Assembly: GCA_024195585.1 (NCBI GenBank)
Contig: SWBL01000096.1
Coordinates: 62,001 to 126,000, forward strand
DNA length: 64,000 bases
From: Aureobasidium sp. EXF-3400
Lineage: Eukaryota > Ascomycota > Dothideomycetes > Dothideales > Saccotheciaceae
Direction: 5' to 3'
Shown: positions 41,924 to 52,663 of the stretch, piece after piece
Layout: the number at the start of each line of letters is the position of its first letter
How positions within the stretch are numbered: position 1 is the stretch's first letter
Notes under the pieces: model-generated
Seen by the model: the letters and a program-made list of their open reading frames with translations, nothing else
Databases searched by the model: none
What the model was told of the DNA's origin: nothing
Translations under genes and position numbers: made by a program

Positions 41924-43522
41924 TTAAAGGTTGGCGCAGGTCTTGGGGTACTGAACAGCTCTCTTGACCATCTTCTTGAGCTTGTTGCCGTCGACTGAGA
42001 CGACCATGTTGACCTTCTGAAGGTTCTGAGCACTGGGCTTGAGAGCCTCTTGGTAGGCGTGGATGTTGCCGTAGCTAGGGCTGGAAGGAGCAGTGTCGAC
42101 GTCGAGGTAGACTAGATACAATGTCAGTAACAAGATTGAAAGTAGATTCAGGAGTCCTGCGTACAGCTGGTGGTATTCTTGACAATGGTGGGGTCCAGCA
42201 TGATAGCGGCAGCGGTCTCATCCCCTATATGTCGTTAGTACTTTGTTTTTCGTTTTTCCGAGGTTGGAATACGTACAGAGAGGGAAAATAGTGCCGTAAT
42301 ACTTGTGCATCAAAGACGAGTAAGGGTTCTTGACCTTGTAAATGTCGTCGAGGTACTCCTGTGTGACAATCACCTGGTTGGCGACGTTACCAGCGATGGC
42401 TAAAATACAGTCAATCTTTGTGCTTTATCACAGGCTTCACCCTCAAGACATCCAAAACTCACTGATGTTAGGGAAAGGAGCAGTGAGAGCGATCTTGGTG
42501 CCCTCGGGGTCGATCATCAAGTTGATCTGTTGAGTCGTCAGTAAATATTGCTTGTCGCCTTCTCGCTTGTACTTACGTCGGAACTCCAGTCAGCCTGCAA
42601 GACGCTGCCGGTGACTTGCAAGAGGTTGTCATCGATGTAGCCTCCCTAGCAAAAGTATTAGTCCAGCCGCAGATATCGCAATTTTGAGGCCATAGTACCA
42701 TCACGACCAGCTCCTTGGCGTTTTTGGCGAAATCTGGATCCATGCGGACAGCGAGGGCAATGTTGGTCAGAGCACCAGCCGAGTAGATCGAGACCTGGCC
42801 AGGGTACTTGCGGACTTGCTGGATCATGAACCATGCTGCATCCCTGGAGGCGAATGTAGTGTTGGGGTAGCCCTCGAAAAGAGCTGCCTTCGAGATGCGA
42901 GTTGGGTCACCGGAAGTTGGGTCATTGCCCAATGCCTCATAGGTGAGGTTCTCTGGCGCAAAAGCACCTTCCCATGCTCTGGAACGACAGTCAGAATATT
43001 TCTTTGTCATCACTTTCCAAACTCAATTGTTCAAATACTTACAGTTTACCGTGAACCATCTCCCACTAAGAATATAATATCAGCATGGCTGTTATACGTT
43101 ATCTGTCTCTTCTGACTTACAGTTTGGAACAATTCGGGTGTGTTGAGCAGAGGGTAGTCTGCTCCCTTGTGAACGGGAATACAAGAAAGGTTGCCAACTT
43201 CGAGGGTAGCAAGAGCATGCCTACAACGAACATGGTTAGCACACGACCGTTCAATTGTGTTGGTCTGGTAAAATTACAATCCAGTTTGTTCTGCCCACGA
43301 ATTTGCAGTGTCAGACACAAGTCCGAGAACCTCCCATCCTGCATCGAGTGCCATAAGGAAGGGAATGAAACCAGCAGTTCCCCAGTCATTGTCCAGGATA
43401 ACCTTTCTGCTGCTGATGTTCTTAGCAGACCTTTCCTGAAGATGCTCAGTAGGAGCAGCTCCAGTCAGACTGGCAGCAACCAGAGAGGTAGCAACGAAGA
43501 GCTTCGAGAACGAGGGAGACAT
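41924..43522 (-). CDS. Secreted inosine-uridine nucleoside hydrolase-like protein
   Basis: Nine exons on the minus strand: 43278-43522, 43121-43220, 43043-43065, 42699-42978, 42577-42645, 42463-42526, 42277-42399, 42165-42224 and 41924-42111. All eight introns are 50-64 nt; phases close to 383 residues. Signal peptide (residues 1-22, KLFVATSLVAASLTGA). The nucleoside hydrolase fold shows VILDNDWGT at the N-terminus, EVGNLSCIPVHKGADYPL (in part), PGQVSIYSAGALTNIALAVRMDP, VVMGGYID and DINLMIDPEGTKIAL. The canonical D-x-D-x-G-x-D-D metal motif is reduced to DNDWG with Thr-Ala-Gly following, as in some fungal secreted relatives I recall. Catalysis on ribosides is therefore uncertain. Exon 3 is only 23 nt. 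Confidence 0.88.
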
Positions 43523-44191
43523 TTCAAATAGAGAATCAAACGAAACAATCGATTTGAAGAAACAAACTCCACTTGCCCTCGACAGCATTCTTATAGTCAC
43601 ACATCAAAACCCAGAAGTCTTGGCGCGTGCTTATCTTTATCAATATTTAGGTTCGACTTTTTGGCAGGTCGATAACTTGCGGGTGAGCGCCTTGTCGCGT
43701 GGTCAACGGCTCGGATAGCCTAAGGGACCTCTGTGGTCCGTGGTTCGATGCCTCTGCTGGCTGAAGGCGTACCTAGATGAACCGCATCTGCTTGGATAGC
43801 CGATGGAGAGCCACTGATCGGGTAGATAAGAGAGGTATCTATGCATCTGATAGGATACACAAGTGATACCATCGGTCACCTCCGAGGTGCAATGCCACCA
43901 AAACGTTTGAGAGACCTAATCAAAGAGATTCAGATGCTAGAGGACTGAGCCCTGCTGCAAACATATGGCCAAACAAGTTACCCGAGAATGGAATAGAGCC
44001 ACCTTCGTTCAACTCGAAGCATGATTCTTGGTGCTGGCCCACGGACCCAAAACCTTTTACCGCTACGGTAGCAATGCGGCGTGCATCTGCCGTCGTCAAA
44101 GATGAACAAGTCGCGCAGATCTTCGGACGTTGTCGGACCGTGAGAGCAACGATGACAAAAAATTATTCTGCCATAGATAAATCAAAAAGAC
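43523..44191. other. Intergenic region, nucleoside hydrolase promoter to tRNA-Gly
   Basis: 669 bases. Near 43740 there is a GGTTCGATGCC sequence resembling a tRNA B box, but no tRNA folds around it. Nothing else is recognised. Confidence 0.5.
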
Positions 44192-44262
44192 TGTCGCAGC
44201 CGTGAATCGAACACGGGGCTCGTGCATGGCAAGCACGAATTTTACCACTAAACCACTGCGAC
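44192..44262 (-). tRNA. tRNA-Gly (anticodon GCC)
   Basis: On the minus strand the acceptor stem GTCGCAG pairs with CTGCGAC (discriminator A). The A box is TGGTTTAGTGG. The anticodon arm CGTGC-TTGCCAT-GCACG places GCC at the anticodon, and the T arm CCGTG-TTCGATT-CACGG is perfect. 71 nt, no intron. A TTTTT run follows the 3' end. It reads GGC/GGT glycine codons and is divergent from ISY1, 150 bases away. Confidence 0.95.
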
Positions 44263-44411
44263 TTGGATGAAATCGAGGTCAATCTGTAGTGTATACAATC
44301 TACAGAATCACGGGTGACAGGCGTGGACCAGCTAGCTCGCGCCAGCGTCGCGAACCAAACTTGCATGCTTCGTCGAGAGTGCTTCCATAAATCTTTACAC
44401 ACCACACAACA

Positions 44412-45198
44412 ATGGTGCGTACATCGTCGTATTCCAATATTCCTGCGCTCAATCTACTAACACGCGCAGGCTCGTAACGCAGAGAAAGCACAAAGTACAC
44501 TTTTCCGATGGAGAGCTCAGCAAGCGGCAGATCTGGGCATCCTCGACACAACCCGCACACGACGACCAAAGGCTATATCGCAACAAGAATCCGTACCGAT
44601 CTGTGAACGCTGGCGCGGTCAAGTGCTCAAGGAGATCTCGCGCAAAGTGTCCAAGATCCAGGATCTATCGCTCTCAGACTTTCAAATTCGCGACATCAAC
44701 GATGAACTCAACAAGCTCTTCAAGGAAAAATGGCAATGGGAAATGCGCATTCGCGAATTGGGAGGACCCAACTATATGAGAGGAGGAGGTCGTGTCGTCG
44801 ATGAAGAGGGCCGGGAGATACAAGGAGGTGGAAAGGGCTACCGCTACTTTGGACGAGCAAAAGAACTGCCCGGAGTGAAGGAGCTGTTTGAGGCTGCAAA
44901 AGTCAAACCGCAGGAAGACAAGGCTCTGGAAACGCGCTCGGATCTACGCCAGAAAGTCGATGCCTCTTATTACGGCTACAACCTCGATGAAGAAGATGGC
45001 AAATTGCTGGCCTACGAGGCACAGAAGGAAAAAGAAGCATTCGAGCATACCATGGACGACCAAGACGCGGAGGACACAGACTGGGAGCCGTTACCGGGAG
45101 ATTCTGGAGATGGTGTTGCCTGGAACCTCCCAACTGCAGAAGAAGTCGAGGCTGAGCTCATCGAGAGAAGGAAACGAAAGCTGCTTGATAAGCTTTGA
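44412..45198 (+). CDS. ISY1: Pre-mRNA-splicing factor ISY1
   Basis: Two exons: the ATG alone (44412-44414), a 55-nt intron (GTGCGT...CGCAG with CTAAC branch), then 44470-45198; 243 residues. A subunit of the Prp19-associated (NTC) spliceosome complex that affects first-step catalysis and fidelity. The joined start MARNAEKAQSTLFRWRAQQA is nearly invariant in the family, which fixes the one-codon exon. Further marks: RRPKAISQQESVPICERWRG (in part), EISRKVSKIQDLSLSDFQIRDINDELN (in part) and ELGGPNYMRGG. The C-terminal acidic EEVEAELIERRKRKLLDKL is also typical. Confidence 0.95.
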
Positions 45199-46163
45199 GG
45201 ATATAGTAGCATTCTGCGCGCTCTGCGCAACATGCTCCATCATGGCATGCATGGTCGCCCCCATCACATCGCACCAGCCAGTTCCGCAACCAAACGGCAC
45301 TCGATACCGACACGTCAGATATGAGAACCCGAGAGCTCACACCGCTGGAGTTCAGCAACATGGTCCAGTCCATTTCGAAGCCGCCCTTGGTTCTAGGTCT
45401 CGCGGTCCTCTGCAGTCAACCTCGGCCTCTGTAAATAATGAATCCGAGATTGTTCTGCCTCGGGGATACAAAACTCAGACCTTCAGTTCAACGCCTTCTC
45501 CTAACAATCGCAATGATACCATACCTGTGTAGTGTACTCTATCACGTACATAGAGACTTGCCAGATTTATCGTCTTTCAAGCTGCAGCATATGGGCTCCA
45601 GCGAGGCGAGTCAGCACAAGTCGATTTCCAGATATCGAAGTTGCCGGGAGCAACCTCCCCGAAGCAGATGGATTGAGGCAGAATAAAAGAACAGGCCTAG
45701 AAGAAATCGATTGAATGTGCATATTTTAGCTCTTACAAGATGCTTCTCCACGGTGATTGCCCTTATCTCGGGCATGGTGCACGTCCCCTTTGACCCGACT
45801 TCGCTCTTGCCTTGCTCGAACACCCACCCCGGTGTACTCCGCACGGCGGTCATGGCCGAACGATGAAAGAAAGATACGGAGTAAACGGCACGCTATCTCA
45901 ACTGAAGAACATCCTTCACTGTACTCGCAACAATGTAGAGCAATTCGAACATAGCATCTCAACATTAGTATCGGCCGTCTCCGACCTCCATCGAAAACGA
46001 GAACATGAACTCGATGTACATCAACACACTCTTCCCTATATAAACTACCTGTTAAAAGATGTCTCGACTTCTTCAATCTGCCTTGCACACATCACCCTAT
46101 AGACTTTTGTTGTCACCAAGTTCTACTACGCTCAAACCTCATCAATTCTGTTCATACGCCACA
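45199..46163. other. Intergenic region, ISY1 to XanA-like gene
   Basis: 965 bases. A 37-codon frame at about 45319 (TRELTPLEFSNMVQS) looks protein-like but has no upstream exon I can support. The 3' part is the XanA-like promoter and leader, with a TATA box at 46037. Confidence 0.45.
46037..46044 (+). promoter_or_regulatory. TATA box of the XanA-like gene
   Basis: TATATAAA, 22 bases before an in-frame ATG at 46059 and 127 before the ATG at 46164. A TATA-directed transcript would normally start at or after 46059, which favours the downstream ATG. The spacing to 46164 resembles that of the Old Yellow Enzyme gene. Confidence 0.65.
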
Positions 46164-47337
46164 ATGGCTGTCAAGATCAACAAAATCTCAGTACACAAGA
46201 TCCGTCCATCAAATTCCCGGATTGATTTTGGTGCTGAGATCAGGGGAGCGGACTTGGAGAACCTCTCAGGTAAGCCGACTTCCTTTTAATTCGGTAGGCT
46301 TGACCTAATTGCATTATCCAACAGAGGAAGATTTCAAGATCATTAGAAATGCTCTATACGAGAACAGCGTGGTTCTATTCAAGAACCAACAATCACTCTC
46401 ACCCAAAGCTCAATTCGAGCTAACACAAAAGTTCGACCCATCTGCTGGCACCTATGGACATGGAAAAACACTCGACGCCAAAAGAAGCGTACTTCACCCT
46501 GACCTCAAGACCATTCCTCACCAACCTCAAGTACAAGTCATCGGAAACGGTCCTGTTGCCGAGTTTGAAGGACTCTCAGATATCACACTCAAGCACCCTC
46601 ATCACAAGACATTCCACAAGACACCTATCAGCGAGGCCGATGACCGCGAGGCAACAAGATTCTACCGCTGGCATATCGATGCTGCGTTGTATGATTTGTC
46701 GCCACCAAAAGTTACCAGTCTCATGGCTGTCAGTGTGCCCAAGACCGAATACCAGACTCTTCGATATGATGACGGAAGCAATGACGAGATGAGAGTACCT
46801 CGTGGAAGCACAGCGTTCGTCAGCTCATACCGTACATACGATCTTCTCTCCGAAGCCGACAAGGAGTTTGCTCGAACAACAAAGGTGCAATATGCTGCGC
46901 ACCCATACATTTGGATGTCCCCAGCTAGATCAAGAAGCGATGGCCTTGGTTTGGTGTCGGACGGTCTTGAGCTTCCCCGCGAGGAGCTGCCGCCAATTGA
47001 TGAGAAGAAAGTCAAGATTTTGCCCATGTGCTGGCGCAATCCAGTGACTGGACAGTTGGCTCTGCAGGTTCACCCTTCTGCAGTTGAGAAGCTACATCTT
47101 GCCGATGGCACTGTTATCAGCGATCTGAAGCAAGTCCGAGATATCGTTCACAGACTTCAGAGACCTGGAATCGCTCCTGAGTTAGTGTATGCGGTCAACT
47201 GGGATGAAGGAGACCTTGCTCTTTTCAATAACGAGGGTGTGCTCCATTCGGTAACAGGGTCGTTCTTGCCCGAGGAAGTCCGTATCTTCAGACAGTGTAA
47301 TCTGGCGGCCTCTCAGGACCCTCTTGGTCCGGAATGA
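46164..47337 (+). CDS. Fe(II)/2-oxoglutarate dioxygenase, xanthine dioxygenase (XanA)-like
   Basis: Two exons, 46164-46269 and 46325-47337, 372 residues, close to the length I recall for Aspergillus XanA. TauD-fold enzyme; XanA oxidises xanthine to uric acid using 2-oxoglutarate and iron. The iron triad is visible: H-x-D in FYRWHIDAALYDLSPPKVT (in part) and the distal His in GVLHSVTG, followed by the 2OG-binding Arg region (LPEEVRIFRQ). RYDDGSNDE, GSTAFVS, AAHPYIWMSPA and LPMCWRNPVTG recall XanA specifically rather than taurine dioxygenase; this is from memory. An in-frame ATG at 46059 would add 35 residues without acids (MSRLLQSALHTSPYRLLL start), mitochondrial-like, but the TATA box argues against it. 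Confidence 0.85.
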
Positions 47338-47578
47338 AGCAAGCATCAGAGCAGTGGAGGATGACGAAACAGATAGATTTACATCAGCTAGACATAGAGT
47401 ATCGTACAGTTGCAAATCATCGCAATGCAAGACGAGTAATGTTGCAGTCATACCATCTTTCAAAGTGAACTTATGTCCACGTACTGTATTCCGCAGGCAG
47501 AAAAAAAGGTGGTGTGTGCTGACTATTACATTAAGCATACTTCAGCTTGCTAATTATACTCGAGTAAATCATAATTCT

Positions 47579-49207
47579 TTACGGTCTCTGGACCGATTGT
47601 CGGCGTCGCATCAACTTCTCAGCATTCCTTTGCATAAACGATTCTCCCAAGCCGCCACTGCTCTGTTGCTTGCTGTAGCTCGGTCGAGAGAACGACCCGT
47701 ACAAAGACCCTTGAGCGGGCAGTTCTTCTGGCAATTCACCGAAATCTAGCTGGGGATCCTTCTGCACAGAGGGTCTCGAGAAGCCTGGTGAGATTGGCTG
47801 TGCAGATGAAGAAGACGAGGTTCCCAAACTCCCGATAGGGATGTTAAGGCTAGGCGCATCTGCGACCGGCGAGATGTCTCTATCGCTGGGGCTAGCCGGA
47901 CTTGCTGCGCGCAAGGTTGACTCCGATTCCAGGCCCGAGTCGATATCTGCATCGATATCTTCTATTTGGGTAGTGTACATGTCTGAGGACCTAAGGTCGT
48001 CAAACTCTTCGTCCATAGAGAAGGGCGAAGCGAGCTCAAGGTCGCCTTCAGGGTTGATAGCGGTTTGCAAAGGCTCATGAGACACGATAGGACTGCGACT
48101 AGCTGAGGCGAAGCCGAGACTCAAACCTCCAGGTCGAAGTTCGTTTTCGGAGCTCTGGGGAACACTAGACTCGATTGTGTCCAGTGACGGTGATCTTGGT
48201 GCAACTGTATCACGCGCCTCTGCTTGTGTGTGTTGAGCAGGAACCTCAAATTCGATGTGTTCAGCGGCCAGATCAGTGTCTGGACGTTTGTCGGAATCTC
48301 TGTCTGCACTCGAGAAGATGTTATCGCTCGGGGCAACGACGGCGTCGCCCACAATTAGCGACACACGTTTCTTGTTGGACAATCTAGGGCCAGCCGAGGG
48401 CGACTTCAAAGCCGACACCAGGCTTCTCCCTTGATCGGAACCAGAAGAAGGGGTTCTTGGACCCAAGGCGCGTCTGTACGAAGGGGACTTGTTGTCGCCG
48501 GCAGGGTCGGTATTAGCACGCTGTAGAGCCTGACGATCAGGTAGGATGGGCGTTGAATCGGCAGGATCGCTGAGCACAGGAGCAGAAGGAGAGCGTTCGA
48601 GACCAGGAGGTCTGCTTTCCAGGAGGGGAAGATATGCAGGAGTAAACAGGCCTAGCAGCTCACTCTCACGTTCATGGTCCTTCTCCTTGGTAGCTTGTAC
48701 GTCTTGGTTGCTGTCAGCAGCATCTGCTGGTTGAGCAGCAGGAGTGGTGGTGGTGGGTGAGGCATTTCCAGGCGACTGTGTAGAGGGTGCAGTCGGGGAT
48801 CGATAGCGGGTTCGCAACTCGCGCTCGTGTAGTTTGAATTCCCTCTCTTTCTGAGCGATGAATTTGTGGATCTGGTCGTCGAGTTGGCGGCGTTTCTGGT
48901 CGAGTTCTTTCAGGAAGCCGTCTACATCGCCTTGAGCGCCGGCGACGACCTCGAGACTCCGGCGTCGTGAAGCCTGGCGTCCCTCATTTGGGCGGGGGCT
49001 GGGTGATTGGTTCAGAGAGGCCGAGGGGGACCGATCTGAAGGAATTGAGGGAGGTTGGTCTGAGGGAGCCGAGGATGTTGTAGTGGGTGGTTGCGATGGC
49101 GCGTCTTGGTGGTCGTGTCGGTTGACTCGGACAGCTTCAGCTTCAGCTTCTCCAGGCATTGGCATGGATGCGGGGGCAGCGGCCAGGCAAGCGAGGATGT
49201 TGCTCAT
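47579..49207 (-). CDS. Hypothetical disordered protein with short coiled coil
   Basis: Intronless, 542 residues. Mostly Ser/Pro/Asp-rich, low-complexity sequence. A basic coiled-coil helix lies at about 90-130 (FLKELDQKRRQLDDQIHKF, AQKEREFKLHERELRTRY). The C-terminus is the most ordered-looking and probably conserved part: DFGELPEELPAQGSLYGSF, then GLGESFMQRNAEKLMRRR. Many SPS/TP motifs suggest phosphorylation. I recall uncharacterised homologues across Dothideomycetes but no assigned function. No signal peptide or membrane segment. Confidence 0.65.
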   Translation of the reverse strand: MSNILACLAAAPASMPMPGEAEAEAVRVNRHDHQDAPSQPPTTTSSAPSDQPPSIPSDRSPSASLNQSPSPRPNEGRQASRRRSLEVVAGAQGDVDGFLKELDQKRRQLDDQIHKFIAQKEREFKLHERELRTRYRSPTAPSTQSPGNASPTTTTPAAQPADAADSNQDVQATKEKDHERESELLGLFTPAYLPLLESRPPGLERSPSAPVLSDPADSTPILPDRQALQRANTDPAGDNKSPSYRRALGPRTPSSGSDQGRSLVSALKSPSAGPRLSNKKRVSLIVGDAVVAPSDNIFSSADRDSDKRPDTDLAAEHIEFEVPAQHTQAEARDTVAPRSPSLDTIESSVPQSSENELRPGGLSLGFASASRSPIVSHEPLQTAINPEGDLELASPFSMDEEFDDLRSSDMYTTQIEDIDADIDSGLESESTLRAASPASPSDRDISPVADAPSLNIPIGSLGTSSSSSAQPISPGFSRPSVQKDPQLDFGELPEELPAQGSLYGSFSRPSYSKQQSSGGLGESFMQRNAEKLMRRRQSVQRP

Positions 49208-49941
49208 ATGCGCCTCTCAGTGATGTAGACTGCTGGTCTGATGCGAAATGGTCAGTCCAGTCGAGGCCGTCGGAGCTAGGCACGAGGCTTCGAGTACCAT
49301 GTGCTCGGGTGCCCGAGAGCTCTCTGTACACGGCCTGGGCGAAGGTGGGGAACAAGGAGGGTGTCAACGGCGATGCGAGGTCCAATTCACAGCACAGAGA
49401 ACAGGGCAATGGATGGATGATGTCTTGCAGATTGCCATGAACATGTCTGGAAAAGGCCATGTTCTCAGGCCCATGCAGCTGCAGCCCTGTACCGCACGAG
49501 TTGCTGATAAGAGCCGCATCCGAGCTAGCCTTTAATGTACACTGTACATATTCCCCATTGGGATGTGCTTCGTCTGCCCGCGTCATGCTCGCCGGCGAAT
49601 CACGCCCTCACAAGTTTGTTTGCACCAAACACGCTCGCCTCCGCTTACGATTACCACTGACTTGCTGCTGAACGTGCTAATTAGTCGGTGAACTCTGTTG
49701 ACTTTCTCTTGCCCGCTCATCTTCTGTCCTGAGCCAAGACTAATCGTCCAGAGAAGCCATTTCTTCTCCGAGGTTGGTCGCGTATGGCGCTTCTGTGAAC
49801 GAGTGCGAGCCACCTTTTCTACCCACGGCGTGCCGCTGGCCACCACGACTTCCGTCAGATCCATCTTTTTTTCTACCACGCCGCCTGCACGCCGCGGCTC
49901 TGCAACAATCATAATTCTACTTCCACCACACTCAAGCAGTT
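49208..49941. other. Divergent intergenic region, disordered protein / Zn2Cys6 regulator
   Basis: 734 bases with both promoters. C/T-rich leader sequence precedes the regulator ATG (49800-49941). No further feature seen. Confidence 0.5.
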
Positions 49942-52377
49942 ATGGAGGTCGAAGCCGATGACAGGACTGATATGTCCTTGCGGCGAGAGCGTGCCGTCAT
50001 CGCAGCACAAGCTTGTCAAACTTGTCGGAGCCGGTAAAGCCAAACAAACCACTCATCATGCGTTAAGACGCTTTACTGACTGCTTTCTTTTCATCAATCA
50101 GGAAATCAAAATGTGATGAGCAAAGGCCCAAGTGTGGCCTCTGTAGGAGACTCAGTGTCGAGTGTGTCTACCGAGAGCCACAGCCTACAAAGTAAGTCGG
50201 TATTCGAACGATGCAAACCCCTGATACTAAAATGCTCGGTGTGCAGAAAGGACAAGACCATGATCTATATTCTCCAAACTCTGCAACGGCTCGAGAACAA
50301 GTTTGATACTCTATACGTCTCGAAACCCTCGACCCCGGCAAGCAATACCGATTGGAGTGTTCCACAATCTGGACCACGCCCTCCAGGAGTCAATGGCGTT
50401 ATGGGTCCTACCGCTTCGAACGAATCTCACATGTCCTCAGATAGCGAGGTACGCCCGGGGGCTCGTGTTGGCTCTCAATCGTCCTCTCCTCCGGACATGT
50501 TGCGCACTTACCAACATCTAACTGTGGCTTACAAAGTCTTGCTATGGCCGTCGATATACCTACACATCCTTAATTCTGGAATCGCTGTGGCATCTGATCT
50601 ACAGTATGTGCTACAAGAAGGAACCCCTTGGTTCATTCATCTCGAATTGCAAAAGCACCCAAAGCCGCTACCTTGGGATACCGACATGCGGACATATCCG
50701 ATGCCTAGCAGCACTGGAGAGATGCGAGCTGGGTTCATAGGCTTGACACCAGAGAACATGCGAAGGATGTGCGACGCTTACTTCAGTACCTTTAACATTC
50801 TCTTCCCCATTCTTGACAGACAAATGTTCCTCGAAGATGTCCTCGAACCCGTCTTAAGAAACGGGTTTGCTGGCTGTGATCCCCAGAGTTGTCTTGTCCT
50901 GCTCGTCTTGGCCCTTGGCCAAACCGCCATCGATGGCGTCTATGGATCACCGATCAGCATTGTTGAGGGCAACCCCAGCGGTCTACGTGGAGGCACGGCC
51001 GAGAGACCGCCCGGTCTGAACCTTTTCAACGAGGCTCGAAGGTGCATGGGATTCATTATGCATCAATGCACTCTTGAGAATGTGCAGATTCATCTGCTCG
51101 AATCGTGAGTAGGTATGCTCTTGCAGGTGATTACCGCTGACACATACCACAGCGCATACTACGAAGCTTGTGCCCGACACATGGTAAGCAGAAACTCGAA
51201 GAAGATCAAGGAACAAATTAGCTAAACCTTTCGCGCAGGACTTCTGGCGAGCTACAGTCGCAGCATCTGCTTCTTGTCAAATTCTCATCAAATGGTACGA
51301 CATGTTCCGTATGCTAACGATCTACACGAGCTGATTGTCTATTAGTGAATCTATCGATTGGTCTACACCACGCGCAGATCTCATCAAGCGCGCCTACTGG
51401 GCGTGTATGCTCAGTGAGGAGTAAGACAATGCCCCTCAAACACATGATATGCTGCCTTTACTAACGCCTAGCAGCATGTACCATCTTGAACTGGACCTTT
51501 CACAGACGGGAATCCATACTCTAGAAGATCAAGTCCCGCTCCCTTATTTCCATGGCTCGGAAAGCAATTATGGCAGTCCTTCAGACGAGAAATCGCATTT
51601 CCAGTACCACTTCCTTGCGATGATCGCATTGCGTAGACTAGTGGCGCGAATCCATGAGTCGATACATTGCTGTAAGTGCTTTTCATTGGAGGAAGTGAGA
51701 ACAGAAGCTTACTATATCTAGCATCCAATGCGACAGCCGAGCTATCTGAGGACTATGGCGGCCCACCGGTGCACGTCATCAAGGAACTGGCTCGACAGCT
51801 GGAGTCATGGCGCTCACTACTCCCCCGACCTTTGCAATGGTCAGACAACGACAAGACAGAATTTCCCAACATGGGATCCGCAAGCAGGCAGGGTACAGAC
51901 TCGCTGTTCTCGATGGATCAAGGATCTGTTCCGATCAATCACCGAAACAACCTGGACATCATGACAGCACAACTTCGGACACAATTTTACTACGCACGAT
52001 TCATGATTTACCGGCCGTTTGTTTACAAGGCGTTGCACTTCCCTGAGCTAATGACGGAAGAGGATCAAATATGCTGTGCTCTTGCGATACAGTCGGCATG
52101 TCTATGGCCACTGATCCTTGCGCCGCCCAAGAACAAGAAGCGCCTGGTGCCGCACCTGTTCACATGGACACAGAACTTTGTGGGGATATTGCTCATACTG
52201 CGGATGACGACGGAGAATGAATGCCTGAAGAAGATATGCAATGAGAGAGTGAACAGAAAGGATCTGGAGCAGACGACGACGTTGATGTTGGAGTGGATCC
52301 AGGACATCAAACAAGTAGACGGGATTGCGGAATGGAGCTGGAAAATGCTTGGGCCGCTGTATTCGAGGCACGGATAG
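49942..52377 (+). CDS. Zn2Cys6 transcription factor with fungal TF middle-homology domain
   Basis: Eight exons: 49942-50033, 50102-50191, 50247-51104, 51153-51183, 51239-51294, 51346-51420, 51475-51671 and 51722-52377; 684 residues. The binuclear cluster C25-x2-C28-x6-C35-x6-C42-x2-C45-x6-C52 is split by the first intron between SR and KSK. A short linker and coiled-coil dimerisation helix (about 63-80, YILQTLQRLENKFDTLY) follow. The regulatory region includes MRRMCDAYFSTFNILFPILDR, LNLFNEARRCMGF and RAYWACMLSEE. The helical end holds RTQFYYARFMIYRPFVYKAL. The intron before exon 7 ends TAGCAG, so one residue (Ser) may be included or skipped. Targets cannot be told: neighbours are housekeeping genes. 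Confidence 0.88.
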
Positions 52378-52663
52378 GTGGAGACGTAAGAAGATGAAGA
52401 AGTCTGACTAGCCACTCACAACAGCAACAAGAAATGCGATGGTGGTGTTCGTAATGAGCTCGTGTGCTTAAGAGTACTAGATTACGGGAGCGTGCCAAGC
52501 GGAGAGGCAGCGAAGGGCGGGCGGCGTTCGAGGCCGAGCCGGGGCAAGTCGTCGCAACAAATTATTATCAATAATATCCAGCAACCCGCAACAAACGCAA
52601 TTGAAGAGCCGACGTAAGAGACGGACAAGAATGAACGTGAACTGAGGCCGCCATGGACTTGCC

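Noticed and set aside
43690..43775. tRNA-like region with a B-box-like GGTTCGATGCC and an A-box-like TGGTCAACGG
   Set aside because: No acceptor or T stem can be paired around the boxes, so at best it is a decayed tRNA.
45726..46102. Overlapping plus and minus frames upstream of the XanA-like gene
   Set aside because: Mutually antisense, no motif, and they overlap the probable promoter.
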